This document shows positions 36,399-45,070 of a stretch of DNA of 57,449 nt, piece by piece. A program made the translations under genes and the position numbers. Source of the stretch: Ignavibacteria bacterium (GTDB taxonomy: Bacteria > Bacteroidota > Ignavibacteria > Kapaibacteriales > UBA4661); NCBI GenBank assembly GCA_947459425.1, contig CANHDJ010000020.1, positions 1 through 57,449 of the forward strand, written 5' to 3'. Each line of letters starts with the position of its first letter. Position 1 is the first letter of the stretch. A model generated the notes under the pieces. That model did not search any database. It was not told the DNA's origin and saw only the letters and a program-made list of their open reading frames with translations.

Positions 36399-38522
36399 CT
36401 ACGATTCGATAGCTTGGTCAATTTGCTCATACACAACGCTCATTGCGGGCAGTTTCACAACAAATTTTGCTCCTTTGCCGTATTCGCTTTCGCACCAAAT
36501 ATCACCATTCATCGCTTGTGCCAGTTTTTTTGCAATCGAAAGCCCCAAACCCGTCGAATGTTCGCCGCCCGTAGGCTGTGCCGAAAGACGGGCAAATTTG
36601 CCAAAGAGTTTTTGCTTGTCTGCTTCGGTCAAGCCCTGCCCTTCATCCTGCACCTCGAAATGGACGGCGTTTTCATGCTTGCTGACACAAAGAAAAATGC
36701 GTTTTTCCGATGGTGAATATTTGATAGCATTGGAAACGAGATTATCCAAAATCTGCATCGTCGAGGATTTATCAGCAAAAACCATCGTGTTGTCCGGTGG
36801 AATCTCGAAGTGCATGGAGATTTGCTTTGCCTCAGCACGCCCACGGTAGTCCGTTGCAACAGATTGTGCCACTTCCGTCAAGTCGAATGGTATCGGAGTG
36901 AGGCGCACAGCCTTGTTTTCAATGGCATTCACATCCAGCAAATTCGTGATAAGGTCAAACATTCGCCCCGATGCGCTGCGAATATCTCCCGAAAATTCTT
37001 CAACGTCCTTGGGCTTCAGTGTTTGTGCCTCTTCGTTGAGAATTTTTGCTAACATCGAAATATTAGAAAGCGGGTTTTTGAGGTCATGCGCAACAATACC
37101 TAAAAACTCATTTTTTTCGTTGTTGAGTTCGCGTAAAGAATCATTGAGGGTTTCCATCTCGCTTTTCTGCGCTTCAACGGCAGTTTTTTGTGCTTCCACT
37201 TCGCGGTATGCCTCAGCAAGTTCGACATTGCGCAAACGGTAAATCTCCGCATCCTGCTTGGCGCGTTCCGCCTCAAATGCCACAATTTGGGCTTTGATTA
37301 AATCCTGTTGAGCTTTGTAATGCTCACGCCGCATGACATTAAACTTCCCCACCAATGCCAAAGAAAGTAGGACAATCTGAAGCAATGATCCAATTTGAAT
37401 GGTAAGGTTGGTAAAGGCGTTCGATGGCAGAATACCAAAGGTTTTAAGCGTATAAAGCACGACACCAGCGATAAACGCTACCCACGAAATAAAGAAATAT
37501 TTTGCCGGAGCAAAGCCGCCACTACGCCATTCTATCGCTGCATTGATAACAAGACAGGGCGAAGCAACCATTGCCAAAAACGTTGTAATACGAATACTCC
37601 ACGAATACGGTACAAACAGCGCTGCGAGGGAACTCAGCGCCAAGACCGGCAGCAAAACACGATACATTGTGTCGAATACAGGCGCATTGACCTTGCTGCT
37701 CAAAAAAGATCGCGTAAAAAAGACTGCCCAAAACGTCGCAAAGCCCATAAACATCGGCAAACAAACATTTCCCCACCAAAGTGCATCGCCCCAGAGATAC
37801 TGGAAGGAGAGACCATTTAAGGTGAATTGGTAGAGTATCTGCCCGGCAATAAACAGCACGTAGTAGAGATAATTTGCATCCCTGATCCCGACATAGAGAA
37901 AAAGATTATAGAGCAGCATCACCAGCATTGCGCCGTAGTACAAGCCCAAAATCATCTGCTCCCGGCTTAAAAAGTGCGTAAAGGCAGATGGCGACCATGC
38001 GACGAGCGAAAGATTCATGGAACTTGTTGTGCGAAACCGTAGGTAGTACATACGCTCTAAACCAGGTTTTTCGCTAAGACTGATAACGCAATTTCGATAC
38101 GCGATTTCCCGTTGCCGAAACGGAAAATGGTCGCCCGTCATTTTACTCACATATACGCCAGACTCAGGAATAAAAATCATTACCGAATCAATCATCGGAT
38201 ATCCCACCTCCAAGAACCAATCTATCGGGTATGGCTGGCGGTTGACAACGCAAAAGCGTACCCAATAGGCAGAGGAGGTAAATCCAAACGACGGTGTAGT
38301 TTTCTCCGAGCGTTTCCATTGGTTTTCAGGCAAAGAGAGGACATCTTGAAGCACCATTGCCCCGGAAGCATCTTCAAGAATTTCCACACGCCCACCAAGC
38401 ACGGTACCGGAAAGAAAGTCTTGCGTAAGGGTCTGAGAGTCAGAAACGGCAAATAAAGGCGTTGTCAGAGCAGCACCAAGCCAGATGAAGCAGCAAATCA
38501 GCGTATAGCGCGATACAGACAT
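36399..38522 (-). CDS. 7TMR-DISM sensor histidine kinase
   Basis: A 707-residue membrane kinase. In order: signal peptide (about residues 1-25), periplasmic 7TMR-DISM extracellular domain (jelly-roll, carbohydrate-binding-like, with SSAYWVRFCVVN), seven membrane helices of the 7TMR-DISM type (about residues 185-390), a coiled coil, and the kinase core. The H-box FLGIVAHDLKNPLSNI holds the phospho-accepting His. N-box LDNLVSNAIKYSP, G1 DEGQGLT and G2 STGLGLSIAKKL are intact. No receiver domain is attached and no regulator is adjacent; the NtrC-type regulator at 26910 is a possible but unproven partner. Start 38522 gives the signal peptide. It converges on the J-domain-like gene. Confidence 0.93.
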   Translation of the reverse strand: MSVSRYTLICCFIWLGAALTTPLFAVSDSQTLTQDFLSGTVLGGRVEILEDASGAMVLQDVLSLPENQWKRSEKTTPSFGFTSSAYWVRFCVVNRQPYPIDWFLEVGYPMIDSVMIFIPESGVYVSKMTGDHFPFRQREIAYRNCVISLSEKPGLERMYYLRFRTTSSMNLSLVAWSPSAFTHFLSREQMILGLYYGAMLVMLLYNLFLYVGIRDANYLYYVLFIAGQILYQFTLNGLSFQYLWGDALWWGNVCLPMFMGFATFWAVFFTRSFLSSKVNAPVFDTMYRVLLPVLALSSLAALFVPYSWSIRITTFLAMVASPCLVINAAIEWRSGGFAPAKYFFISWVAFIAGVVLYTLKTFGILPSNAFTNLTIQIGSLLQIVLLSLALVGKFNVMRREHYKAQQDLIKAQIVAFEAERAKQDAEIYRLRNVELAEAYREVEAQKTAVEAQKSEMETLNDSLRELNNEKNEFLGIVAHDLKNPLSNISMLAKILNEEAQTLKPKDVEEFSGDIRSASGRMFDLITNLLDVNAIENKAVRLTPIPFDLTEVAQSVATDYRGRAEAKQISMHFEIPPDNTMVFADKSSTMQILDNLVSNAIKYSPSEKRIFLCVSKHENAVHFEVQDEGQGLTEADKQKLFGKFARLSAQPTGGEHSTGLGLSIAKKLAQAMNGDIWCESEYGKGAKFVVKLPAMSVVYEQIDQAIES

Positions 38523-38661
38523 TATCACTCTCCAAAAACACACACAGAAAAAGGCAGTTGAATCGCCGTAATTTACTTCTTGCATCGGCAAATCCGTACA
38601 AAAAAATTGTTTTTGTGTAATCTTTTACGCCGATTTCTCATCACAGCATCAGGGATAACGA

Positions 38662-38696
38662 AAAAACCCTGTAATCGTGTTGATTACAGGGTTTTT
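38662..38696. terminator. Rho-independent terminator of tRNA-Lys
   Basis: A 15-bp perfect stem (38662-38676 with 38682-38696; AAAAACCCTGTAATC) has a 5-nt loop and T-rich tails on both strands. It lies immediately 3' of the tRNA-Lys gene on the minus strand and could also stop the plus strand. Confidence 0.85.
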
Positions 38697-38706
38697 CTTT
38701 ATTGTG

Positions 38707-38778
38707 TGACCCCGGATGGTCTCGAACCATCGGCCCTTTGATTAAAAGTCAAATGCTCTACCACTGAGCTACGGGGTC
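38707..38778 (-). tRNA. tRNA-Lys (anticodon UUU)
   Basis: A complete 72-nt cloverleaf on the minus strand. The acceptor stem GACCCCG/CGGGGTC is followed by discriminator A. The D arm has AGCTCAGTGGTAGAGC, the anticodon arm is TTTGA-CTTTTAA-TCAAA with TTT as anticodon, and the T arm has GGTTCGAGACC. CCA is not encoded. A consensus promoter lies upstream and a strong terminator downstream, so it is transcribed as a single-gene unit. Confidence 0.97.
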
Positions 38779-38803
38779 TATATTGCCTTGAGCAATAGAA
38801 TCA

Positions 38804-38836
38804 CAAATATACGGGCTTTGTACTGAAAAATCCAAA
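38804..38836 (-). promoter_or_regulatory. Bacteroidota-type promoter of tRNA-Lys
   Basis: On the minus strand TTTG (38833-38836) and TATATTTG (38804-38811, matching TAnnTTTG) are spaced by 21 nt. This fits the Bacteroidota primary sigma consensus TTTG-N~19-TAnnTTTG. The expected start site is a few bases downstream, giving a leader of about 20 nt before the tRNA. Confidence 0.75.
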
Positions 38837-38987
38837 GAAAAAATGCTTTTTGCCCAAGAATTACGCATATTAGCGATAGTCCTTCAATGCTTAGAAAAGC
38901 CCAAGCACAAGTTTTTATGCGCTTTTCAGCCTGATATGCCTTCAAGAGCGTATTGTACTAAATTGCCTTTTTTCGTGCGGGAAAATT

Positions 38988-39701
38988 TTACTCAAACTGC
39001 CGCTTAAAACTCCGAAACTCTTCTTGGAGGCTCGACAACTCTTGCTTTAGGGTGCTTATTTCCTGCTCTAAGATGCCGATACGCTCTGCATCGGCACGGA
39101 CAACAGCCTCCGGCGGTAAATCCTGCACCGCACTCGACGTACCGCAAAGCAGATGCATAAATCGTGCTTCTTTTTGCCCCGTTTGGCGTGGAAGCCTTGT
39201 CACAAGGGGTGTTCCGGCAATTATTCCGCCCTCGTGTTCTCCCGACGAAAGTTCTGCAAGAACAGATTCGACTTCCGTGAGCGATGCGAAGGAGTGCATC
39301 CGCTCGGCGCGACTTCTAAGTTCGCCCAGTGTTTGTGCGCCTCGCAAGAGTAACTCGCAGAGCAGAGCCGTTTGCGGGGGTGTCAGGTGCAGCGTCTCGG
39401 TAACGCGCTGCCGATACTTCGGCACACGAGAAGCACCTTCATCCACAAGCCGTGCAAGTGCCTTTTTCCGGGCTTCGTCGAATGCTTGTTGGACATCAGA
39501 ATCGCTCAACTGCACAACCGGATCGCGGTTCGATTTTTGATTGCAAGCCGCAGTCAGCCCGTTGAGTGTCATCGGATAATAATCCGGTGTCGTGATTTCT
39601 TTTTCGATAAGTGCGCCCAAAACGCGGGCTTCATTTGCGGAAAGAAATGCGCCAGATAGACTATTTGCCAACGAAGGATTATCAAGTGCGGAGTCTGTCA
39701 T
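38988..39701 (-). CDS. YceH family protein (DUF480)
   Basis: A 237-residue member of the DUF480/YceH family, two winged-helix domains in tandem. Family segments are clear: ARVLGALIEKEITTPDYYPMTLNGL, the near-invariant NQKSNRDPVV, and LTPPQTALLCELLLRGAQTLGELR. A short coiled coil ends the protein. The function is unknown in bacteria; the winged helices suggest nucleic-acid binding. The start at 39701 (MTDSALDNP) is preferred; two further in-frame ATGs lie just upstream. It follows rny by 24 bp on the same strand and is probably co-transcribed with it. Confidence 0.88.
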   Translation of the reverse strand: MTDSALDNPSLANSLSGAFLSANEARVLGALIEKEITTPDYYPMTLNGLTAACNQKSNRDPVVQLSDSDVQQAFDEARKKALARLVDEGASRVPKYRQRVTETLHLTPPQTALLCELLLRGAQTLGELRSRAERMHSFASLTEVESVLAELSSGEHEGGIIAGTPLVTRLPRQTGQKEARFMHLLCGTSSAVQDLPPEAVVRADAERIGILEQEISTLKQELSSLQEEFRSFKRQFE

Positions 39702-39725
39702 AACCATCGTAAATTTATCGTACAA

Positions 39726-41288
39726 TTATCGTGCATACGCCATTGAGCGGCGTTCCCGCACGACGGTAACACGGATTTGTCCGGGATATTCCAACTCATT
39801 TTCAATCCGCATGGCGATATTATTCGCAAGGCTATCGGCAAGCAAGTCATCAACACGTTCCGGCTCAACAATGACGCGCACTTCGCGCCCGGCTTGAATA
39901 GCAAAGGTCTTGGTAACGCCTTCAAAACTTGTCGCAATACCTTCCAACTGCTCTAAACGCTTGATGTAATTTTCCAGCGACTCGCGCCGTGCGCCCGGAC
40001 GTGCGCCGCTAATAGAGTCAGCCGATTGCACGAGTGCAGCAACAGCGCTTTCCATCGGAATATCGTCGTGGTGTGCGCCGACGGCGTTACAAATAAGCGG
40101 GTGTTCGTTGTATTTGCGAGTCAAATCCATGCCGATAAGCGCGTGTGGTCCTTCGACGCTTTTATCAACACATTTGCCAATATCATGCAAAAGCCCTGCA
40201 CGTTTGGCGGGAAGCGGATCCATGCCAAGTTCTGTTGCCATCACGCCTGTCAAATACGCCACTTCCATTGAGTGATGAAGCAGGTTTTGTCCATAGCTGG
40301 AACGATATTTCATACGCCCGATAAGACGGATAAGCTCATTGTGCATTCCGTGAAGCCCAAGTTCCAAGATAGAGTTTTCACCAATGCTCCGAATTTCATC
40401 CTCAAGTTCTTTCGTTGTTTTTTCGACAATTTCTTCAATGCGCGTCGGGTGGATGCGCCCGTCGGTCATTAAGCGTTCAAGCGAAATTTTCGCCACTTCG
40501 CGGCGGAAGGGATCGAAGCCCGAAATCAACACCGCTTCTGGGGTATCGTCAATAATCAAATCAATGCCCGTTGCTGCCTCGAATGCACGAATATTGCGCC
40601 CTTCACGCCCAATAATGCGCCCTTTCATATCCTCGCTGGCGAGATTAACCACCGAAACGGTTGTTTCAATAGAGTGGTCGGAAGCGGTGCGTTGTATTGC
40701 TTGAACGATGATTTTTTGTGCTTCGCGCTTGGCGTGTTCTTTAGCCTCATCGCGAACATCTTTAATTTTTTGTGCAGCCGCCGCACGAGCATCATTGATC
40801 ATATTTTCCATGAGATACTTTTTCGCATCATCTTTGGACATACCCGTAATGCGCTCCAAACGGAGTGTCTGTTCTTTGACTAAATCCTCGGCTTTGGAAT
40901 ATTCTCCGTCAACAGACTGGCGCTTTTTGTCGAGATCTTTTTCGAGTTGTTGGAGTTGCTTTTCTTTGCGGTTAATCAGTTCGACTTTTTTCTCAATATT
41001 TTCTTCGCGGGTTTTGACCTGTTTTTCATACTGCTGCATTTTATTTTTCTTGGTCTGGACGTGGTTATCATATTCTTGCTTTTTGTTGAACCATTCGTCT
41101 TTGACCTCCAAAAGGCGTTCTTTTTTCACCGTTTCGGCTTCTTTTTCCGCATCGTCGAGGATGTTTTTCGCCCGCGAACGAGCTTCCGTGACGGTGCGGG
41201 CTGTGGATTTATTCATGAGAAAATACCCCGCACCTGCGCCTAAAACTAGACCAACAATGCTAAGGATAATGGGCAAAAGTGTTTCCAT
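39726..41288 (-). CDS. rny: Ribonuclease Y
   Basis: A 520-residue membrane-anchored endoribonuclease that starts mRNA decay. In order: one N-terminal membrane helix (ILSIVGLVLGAGAGYFLM), a long coiled coil (about residues 30-190), a KH RNA-binding domain with IIGREGRNIRAFE, and an HD nuclease domain with GLLHDIGKCVD and AVGAHHDDI. A C-terminal domain completes it. The length and the ending RRSMAYAR agree with the family. It lies downstream of zapA, a 6S RNA candidate and an SDR gene, and upstream of yceH. A zapA-rny neighbourhood is common in Bacteroidota. Confidence 0.97.
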   Translation of the reverse strand: METLLPIILSIVGLVLGAGAGYFLMNKSTARTVTEARSRAKNILDDAEKEAETVKKERLLEVKDEWFNKKQEYDNHVQTKKNKMQQYEKQVKTREENIEKKVELINRKEKQLQQLEKDLDKKRQSVDGEYSKAEDLVKEQTLRLERITGMSKDDAKKYLMENMINDARAAAAQKIKDVRDEAKEHAKREAQKIIVQAIQRTASDHSIETTVSVVNLASEDMKGRIIGREGRNIRAFEAATGIDLIIDDTPEAVLISGFDPFRREVAKISLERLMTDGRIHPTRIEEIVEKTTKELEDEIRSIGENSILELGLHGMHNELIRLIGRMKYRSSYGQNLLHHSMEVAYLTGVMATELGMDPLPAKRAGLLHDIGKCVDKSVEGPHALIGMDLTRKYNEHPLICNAVGAHHDDIPMESAVAALVQSADSISGARPGARRESLENYIKRLEQLEGIATSFEGVTKTFAIQAGREVRVIVEPERVDDLLADSLANNIAMRIENELEYPGQIRVTVVRERRSMAYAR

Positions 41289-41351
41289 AATATGTGAGTA
41301 TTTGCGTAGTAAAAATAAGCGAAATTTGGAGTCGTTTGTTATACGTGCATC

Positions 41352-42158
41352 TTAGCGACGAGGTGCAGCTGCGGCTCCCGCTAAAATGCCACCATCAATG
41401 GTGAGTTCGATACCGGTAATATATTTTGATTCATCGGAGGCAAGATACAGCGCGGCAAATGCAACATCATCCGGCGAACCAAATGTTTTTAGAGGTATCT
41501 CTTCGGAATGTTGCTGCAAATTTCGTACCCGTTCTTCCCCTTCACCCAGCACTGCGTCCCACATCGGCGTAAGAATGGCTGCCGGATGGAGAGAATTACA
41601 GCGAATGCCATAATTCATTTCTGCGGCGTAAAGGGCAACAGACTTTGTGTGATTGCGCACGGCAGCTTTGCTGGAAGCATAGGCAGCAGCATGGGGAATA
41701 CCGATAAGACCGGAACGCGATGAAATATTGATGATGCTTCCGCCATGCGATTTCATCAACCGTAAGGCATATTTGCACCCCAAAAAAACACCATCAAGAT
41801 TGACCGCATGAACGCCGCGCCAATCGGCAAGGCTGGTATGTTCGGGGTTGTGAGGAAGAACACCGTTCTCGAAGCCCGTAATTCCTGCATTATTGACGAG
41901 AATGTCTATATGCCCGAAATCGCGCTCTATTTCTTCGGTGCAGCGCATCCATTCATCTTCATTTTTCACGTCAAGGTGAATATAGCGGGAGTTCGGCGTT
42001 TGGCGGGCGCAGTTTTCGGCAATAGCTCGTCCTTCTTCATCACGAATATCGGTGACAAGGACGATTGCACCTTCGCGGGCGAATAATTCCGCAATGGCGC
42101 TTCCGATGCCGCGTGCAGCACCAGTAACGAGGGCAATTTTATGGGAGAGTCGGGGCAT
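41352..42158 (-). CDS. Short-chain dehydrogenase/reductase (classical SDR)
   Basis: A 268-residue oxidoreductase of the classical SDR family. It shows the cofactor-binding TGAARGIGSA near the N-terminus and an acidic residue at the end of beta-2 (VTDIRDEEGR), suggesting NAD(H) preference. NNAG, the catalytic Ser in ISSRSGL and the YASSK motif (Tyr-x3-Lys) follow, with a C-terminal GIELTIDGG segment. The family spans many substrates and nothing here fixes one. It interrupts the zapA-6S-rny order on the same strand, 63 bp before rny, so it may be an insertion into that unit. Confidence 0.9.
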   Translation of the reverse strand: MPRLSHKIALVTGAARGIGSAIAELFAREGAIVLVTDIRDEEGRAIAENCARQTPNSRYIHLDVKNEDEWMRCTEEIERDFGHIDILVNNAGITGFENGVLPHNPEHTSLADWRGVHAVNLDGVFLGCKYALRLMKSHGGSIINISSRSGLIGIPHAAAYASSKAAVRNHTKSVALYAAEMNYGIRCNSLHPAAILTPMWDAVLGEGEERVRNLQQHSEEIPLKTFGSPDDVAFAALYLASDESKYITGIELTIDGGILAGAAAAPRR

Positions 42159-42202
42159 TGCTCAAAGACGATAGAAGTATATCCGTTTCTAACCCCAGAA
42201 AC

Positions 42203-42465
42203 AAACATACCGTACAGATTCACCGTAGGAGAAATCTAGATAAGAACTCTAGCAGACACAGTGGGTAAACGCCTTCCTATATTTTGCTTCCACTGAACCC
42301 CGTTTGTTCCAGAGACGCAAGGGCGATACCTTGAACTATGACCGGACGGGATTTCCTCGCTAGGCGAGGTGAGGCCTGTAATTTATAGCAAGAGCAGAAT
42401 TCCCTAATAAGTAAATTACAAGTTCTTATTTAAGGGTCTGTACGGTGAACCAGTACGGTACGTTT
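42203..42465. repeat. 25-bp imperfect inverted repeat flanking the 6S RNA candidate
   Basis: Bases 42203-42227 are the reverse complement of 42441-42465 at 22 of 25 positions (TACGGTGAA...GTACGGTA..GTTT). The arms enclose the whole 6S candidate, so a precursor transcript could fold into an outer stem. Confidence 0.75.
42240..42429 (-). ncRNA. ssrS: Probable 6S RNA
   Basis: A 190-nt element on the minus strand just downstream of zapA, the place 6S RNA holds in Proteobacteria and many Bacteroidota. The ends pair perfectly over 9 bp (ATAAGAACT/AGTTCTTAT) as a closing stem. Inside lies an apical arm in which AATCCCGT pairs with ACGGGGTT and encloses the smaller hairpin CAAGG/CCTTG. Side hairpins are CCTCGC/GCGAGG and CAGTGG/CCACTG. 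The length and rod-like layout with a central open region fit 6S RNA, which mimics an open promoter and binds RNA polymerase. I found no tmRNA, SRP or RNase P signatures. A covariance search was not possible. Confidence 0.75.
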
Positions 42466-42591
42466 GGGGGAAAGTACGTGCGCACAGGTGATGTCGGTAC
42501 AAAGAAAAAGTACGTTACAAAAGAATTGTTCCAATGATGAACAATCAATAAAACCAATAACGATAAAGAGCAATGCTGAAAGGTACTACGC

Positions 42592-42963
42592 TTAGGGTTT
42601 AGAAGTTGCTGGGTTTGCCTGCGGCGGAGCAGCTACCGTTCTTGGCAAACTGGCTGATTCCGTCGAGGTTTTCTCAGGTTTTTCACTTGGGTAAGACTGT
42701 CGCAAATATGCTACCATTTTTTCTACTTCAGCCGCCATATACGCTTTGTCAATGCGTTGTTGTTGGCGGGTATCGTATTCTTGTTCAGCAATGTTCAGTG
42801 CTGTGAGAATGGAGAGTGTCGCGGTAGATTGTTCTTTGCTGATGCCTTGCATCTGGCGAAACTGTGCGTCAACGGCTCCAGCGACTTCGCGGACTTTTGT
42901 CTCGTCGTCACTGCGGAGATTGTATTCATTTCCGCCAATTTTTACACGCACTGTTTTAGTCAT
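42592..42963 (-). CDS. zapA: Cell division protein ZapA
   Basis: A 123-residue ZapA-family protein, which bundles FtsZ filaments at the division ring. The N-terminal domain is typical (TVRVKIGGNEYNLRSDDE, then VREVAGAVDAQFRQ), followed by the long helix (TATLSILTALNIAEQEYDTR). The C-terminal tail is Ser/Thr/Pro/Ala-rich and variable. The ATG at 42963 fits the family; the longer frame adds unrelated residues. It is followed on the same strand by the 6S RNA candidate. Confidence 0.88.
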   Translation of the reverse strand: MTKTVRVKIGGNEYNLRSDDETKVREVAGAVDAQFRQMQGISKEQSTATLSILTALNIAEQEYDTRQQQRIDKAYMAAEVEKMVAYLRQSYPSEKPEKTSTESASLPRTVAAPPQANPATSKP

Positions 42964-43235
42964 AATCGTTTTTTGTACTGTACTATATTGTACCAACAAT
43001 GTACAAGCCTGTCTGAAGGCACAATCTACATATTTTTCCACATTGTTTCAAATGGAAACTCTTCAAGAGTGAATTTTGAGTGATTTTTCCCCGCTTTTTC
43101 CACATATCATCCACCAGCGAACAAGCATACCACAAAAAGCGCCATTTATCCTATGCGCATTTGTGCGTGAGAATGTATTTTTGCTGCGTATCTTGACAAG
43201 AACCCTCATATTTTCCATCCACATCATAACGCAAT

Positions 43236-43856
43236 ATGAACATCACCATTATCGGCTCTGGAAATGTCGGCGGCGCACTTGCCGTTGGCTTTCGCAAGGC
43301 AGGACACAGCGTCATTTTAGGCGTGAAAGACCCCGCCATTCCTTTCAAGGGCAAAGACCTTGCACTGGAATACAATTTCCCATTTTATGCCATTCCGGAA
43401 GCGGTGCAGAAAAGCGACGTGGTTGTGATTGCCGCGCCTGCACATTTTGCGCACGAAATCGCACAAACGCTTGGTGATGTCAGGGGGAAAGTCATTATTG
43501 ACACAATGAATGCGGTGATGAAAAAGCCCGCACATTACACAAATGCCAGCGAAGCAATTTTGGATAATTGCAACAGCACCGACGTTGTGAAATGTTTCAA
43601 TACAACGGGTGCGGAGAACATGGCAAACCCGCATTACGACGGCACTCCATTGGATATGTTCGTTGCGGGCGACAGTGCGAAAGGAAAACAAGTAGCCATG
43701 CAGCTTGCGAAGGATATTGGCTTCGGTAATTGCTATGATTTTGGTGGGAACGATAAATTTTCATTACTTGAGCAATTCGCGCTTGCTTGGATAAACCTTG
43801 CCATGATGCAAAAAATGGGGCGTAATATCGGTTTCAAGCTCCTCAAACGTTGGTAA
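43236..43856 (+). CDS. F420H2:NADP oxidoreductase-like NAD(P)-binding protein
   Basis: A 206-residue Rossmann-fold protein. The N-terminus MNITIIGSGNVGGALAVGFR is the dinucleotide-binding motif of the NADPH-dependent F420 reductase/IMP-type family. IIDTMNAVMKKP and VVKCFNTTGAENMANPHYDG are family signatures, the latter contacting substrate. In organisms without F420 such proteins act on other substrates, and I see no F420 genes here, so the cofactor partner is uncertain. The araC-family gene starts 19 bp after it on the same strand and may control or be co-transcribed with it. Confidence 0.85.
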   Translation: MNITIIGSGNVGGALAVGFRKAGHSVILGVKDPAIPFKGKDLALEYNFPFYAIPEAVQKSDVVVIAAPAHFAHEIAQTLGDVRGKVIIDTMNAVMKKPAHYTNASEAILDNCNSTDVVKCFNTTGAENMANPHYDGTPLDMFVAGDSAKGKQVAMQLAKDIGFGNCYDFGGNDKFSLLEQFALAWINLAMMQKMGRNIGFKLLKRW

Positions 43857-43875
43857 AATCTTCCCTCCACATACG

Positions 43876-44808
43876 ATGGCACTATCACTTCAAACAATTC
43901 CGACCTTCAAACTTGACACCGACTACCGTGCTATTCACAAAGAAAAAACGGTGGTCAGCAGTTTTGGTATGGATAGTACCAATAGCTTGCTCGATAGCGG
44001 GTTTGGGCTGTATTCGTCAGAAGGTGTAAAGGCGAAGATTGGTCCGTTGAAATCGCAATTTTACCGCGTAGCACTGTGTTTGCGCGGCGAGGTGGATGTG
44101 GAATGTGGTTTGGAGCGGTTTCGGCACAATGCGAGAACGATACACTTCAATTTTCCGGGGCAGCTTTTTTCTCTGCAAAACAAGACGGACGATATGTTTG
44201 CCTACTACGCACTGTTTACACAGGACTTCATCGAAGAAGTATTGCCCGCAACCAAAATACAGCTTTTATATCCGTTTTTGGATTACGCCGGAGTACCATT
44301 TTTTCAGCTTTCTGATGAGGAGGCAGGGGGAATTGAGGAAATTTTCTTGGCAATGAACGACGAACTCCAAAACAATGTTCCTGACAGAAACCGAGCAATC
44401 AAGTTACTTCTCGCTATGCTCCTTCTCAAAGCAAAGCGCAGCTACGTCCGGCAAGAACTCACAATGCTCTACCATAATCCCAAAGCCTCGTCACTGGTGG
44501 TGCGCTTCAAAAAACTCGTAGCACAACACTTTTTGACCATCCGCAGCGTGAGCGATTACGCCAGCAAATTGGCAGTCTCGCCGAAGCATCTCAGCAAAAT
44601 TATCAAACATGAATCGGGCAAAAATCCGAGTGATTTTATTGACGAAATGCTGCTCATGGAAGTCCAATGTATGCTGCGGTATACCGATTTGAGCATCGCT
44701 GAAATCTCCTACCAACTTGACTTTGCCGACCCGTCACATTTGACCAAATTTTTTAAGAATCATGTGGGAATAACGCCTGTTCAATATAGGAGTGACAATG
44801 TTAGATAA
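43876..44808 (+). CDS. AraC family transcriptional regulator with altered 3' end
   Basis: A 310-residue regulator. The N-terminal cupin-like sensor domain has about 180 residues, and the C-terminal AraC/XylS DNA-binding domain has two helix-turn-helix units: VSDYASKLAVSPKHLSKIIK and LSIAEISYQLDFADPSHLTKFFK, then GITPVQYR. The last residues (SDNVR) differ from the ending in the downstream duplicate (ATTQE), because a cassette has been inserted at the 3' end. The final 100 or so bases were copied and the regulator now ends in cassette-derived sequence. The DNA-binding core is intact, so it is probably functional. Its stop region overlaps the start of the first cassette gene. Confidence 0.9.
   Translation: MALSLQTIPTFKLDTDYRAIHKEKTVVSSFGMDSTNSLLDSGFGLYSSEGVKAKIGPLKSQFYRVALCLRGEVDVECGLERFRHNARTIHFNFPGQLFSLQNKTDDMFAYYALFTQDFIEEVLPATKIQLLYPFLDYAGVPFFQLSDEEAGGIEEIFLAMNDELQNNVPDRNRAIKLLLAMLLLKAKRSYVRQELTMLYHNPKASSLVVRFKKLVAQHFLTIRSVSDYASKLAVSPKHLSKIIKHESGKNPSDFIDEMLLMEVQCMLRYTDLSIAEISYQLDFADPSHLTKFFKNHVGITPVQYRSDNVR
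44702..44777 (+). repeat. 76-bp direct repeat, left copy (inside araC-family gene)
   Basis: Identical over 76 of 76 bases to 45873-45948. It codes the second helix-turn-helix of the AraC-type regulator in frame. Similarity continues for about 25 bases with substitutions and a one-base difference. Confidence 0.97.
44785..44800 (+). promoter_or_regulatory. Strong Shine-Dalgarno for the first cassette gene
   Basis: AGGAG at 44787-44791, six bases ahead of ATG 44798, is embedded in the last codons of the regulator. Clear Shine-Dalgarno sequences are rare elsewhere in this window. The corresponding bases in the downstream duplicate (CCGAGCGACAACG) lack it, so it arrived with the cassette. Confidence 0.65.
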
Positions 44809-45070
44809 TTTTCATCAACGATTGGAATACGCTCTTTCACACTCATCATGGGAGGGTGATTCAAGGGAAGTTCTTGAAATTTCCAGTATTTACACAGCCA
44901 TTCAAAAGTTTGAAAGTGATTATAGTTCTTTACTCTTAAATCCTATTTGGGAGGACACTGTACTGGAACTACAGAGACAAGAATTTTCTTTGTTGCTAAC
45001 ACTTTATAGGCAATACTTTGATGAACAGTCATCAGTTTTATTAAAAAATGACTTAATACATGATTCTTAA
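44798..45070 (+). CDS. First gene of inserted cassette, small protein of unknown function
   Basis: A 90-residue acidic, helix-rich protein that I do not recognise (MLDNFHQRLEYALSHSSWEG at the start, then acidic and hydrophobic residues in helical spacing). No membrane segment or catalytic motif is visible. It starts inside the last codons of the araC-family gene (ATG overlapping the GTTAGATAA end) behind an AGGAG sequence, so it is translated by coupling. The next cassette frame begins at 45060, overlapping its last 11 bases. Base composition is clearly more AT-rich than the neighbours. Order, size and overlap resemble the antitoxin or immunity gene of a two-gene selfish module, which is inference. 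Confidence 0.65.
   Translation: MLDNFHQRLEYALSHSSWEGDSREVLEISSIYTAIQKFESDYSSLLLNPIWEDTVLELQRQEFSLLLTLYRQYFDEQSSVLLKNDLIHDS

Noticed and set aside
42240-42429. RNase P RNA, tmRNA or SRP RNA in the region after zapA
   Set aside because: The signature sequences of those RNAs are absent, and the size, closing stem and zapA linkage suit 6S RNA instead.
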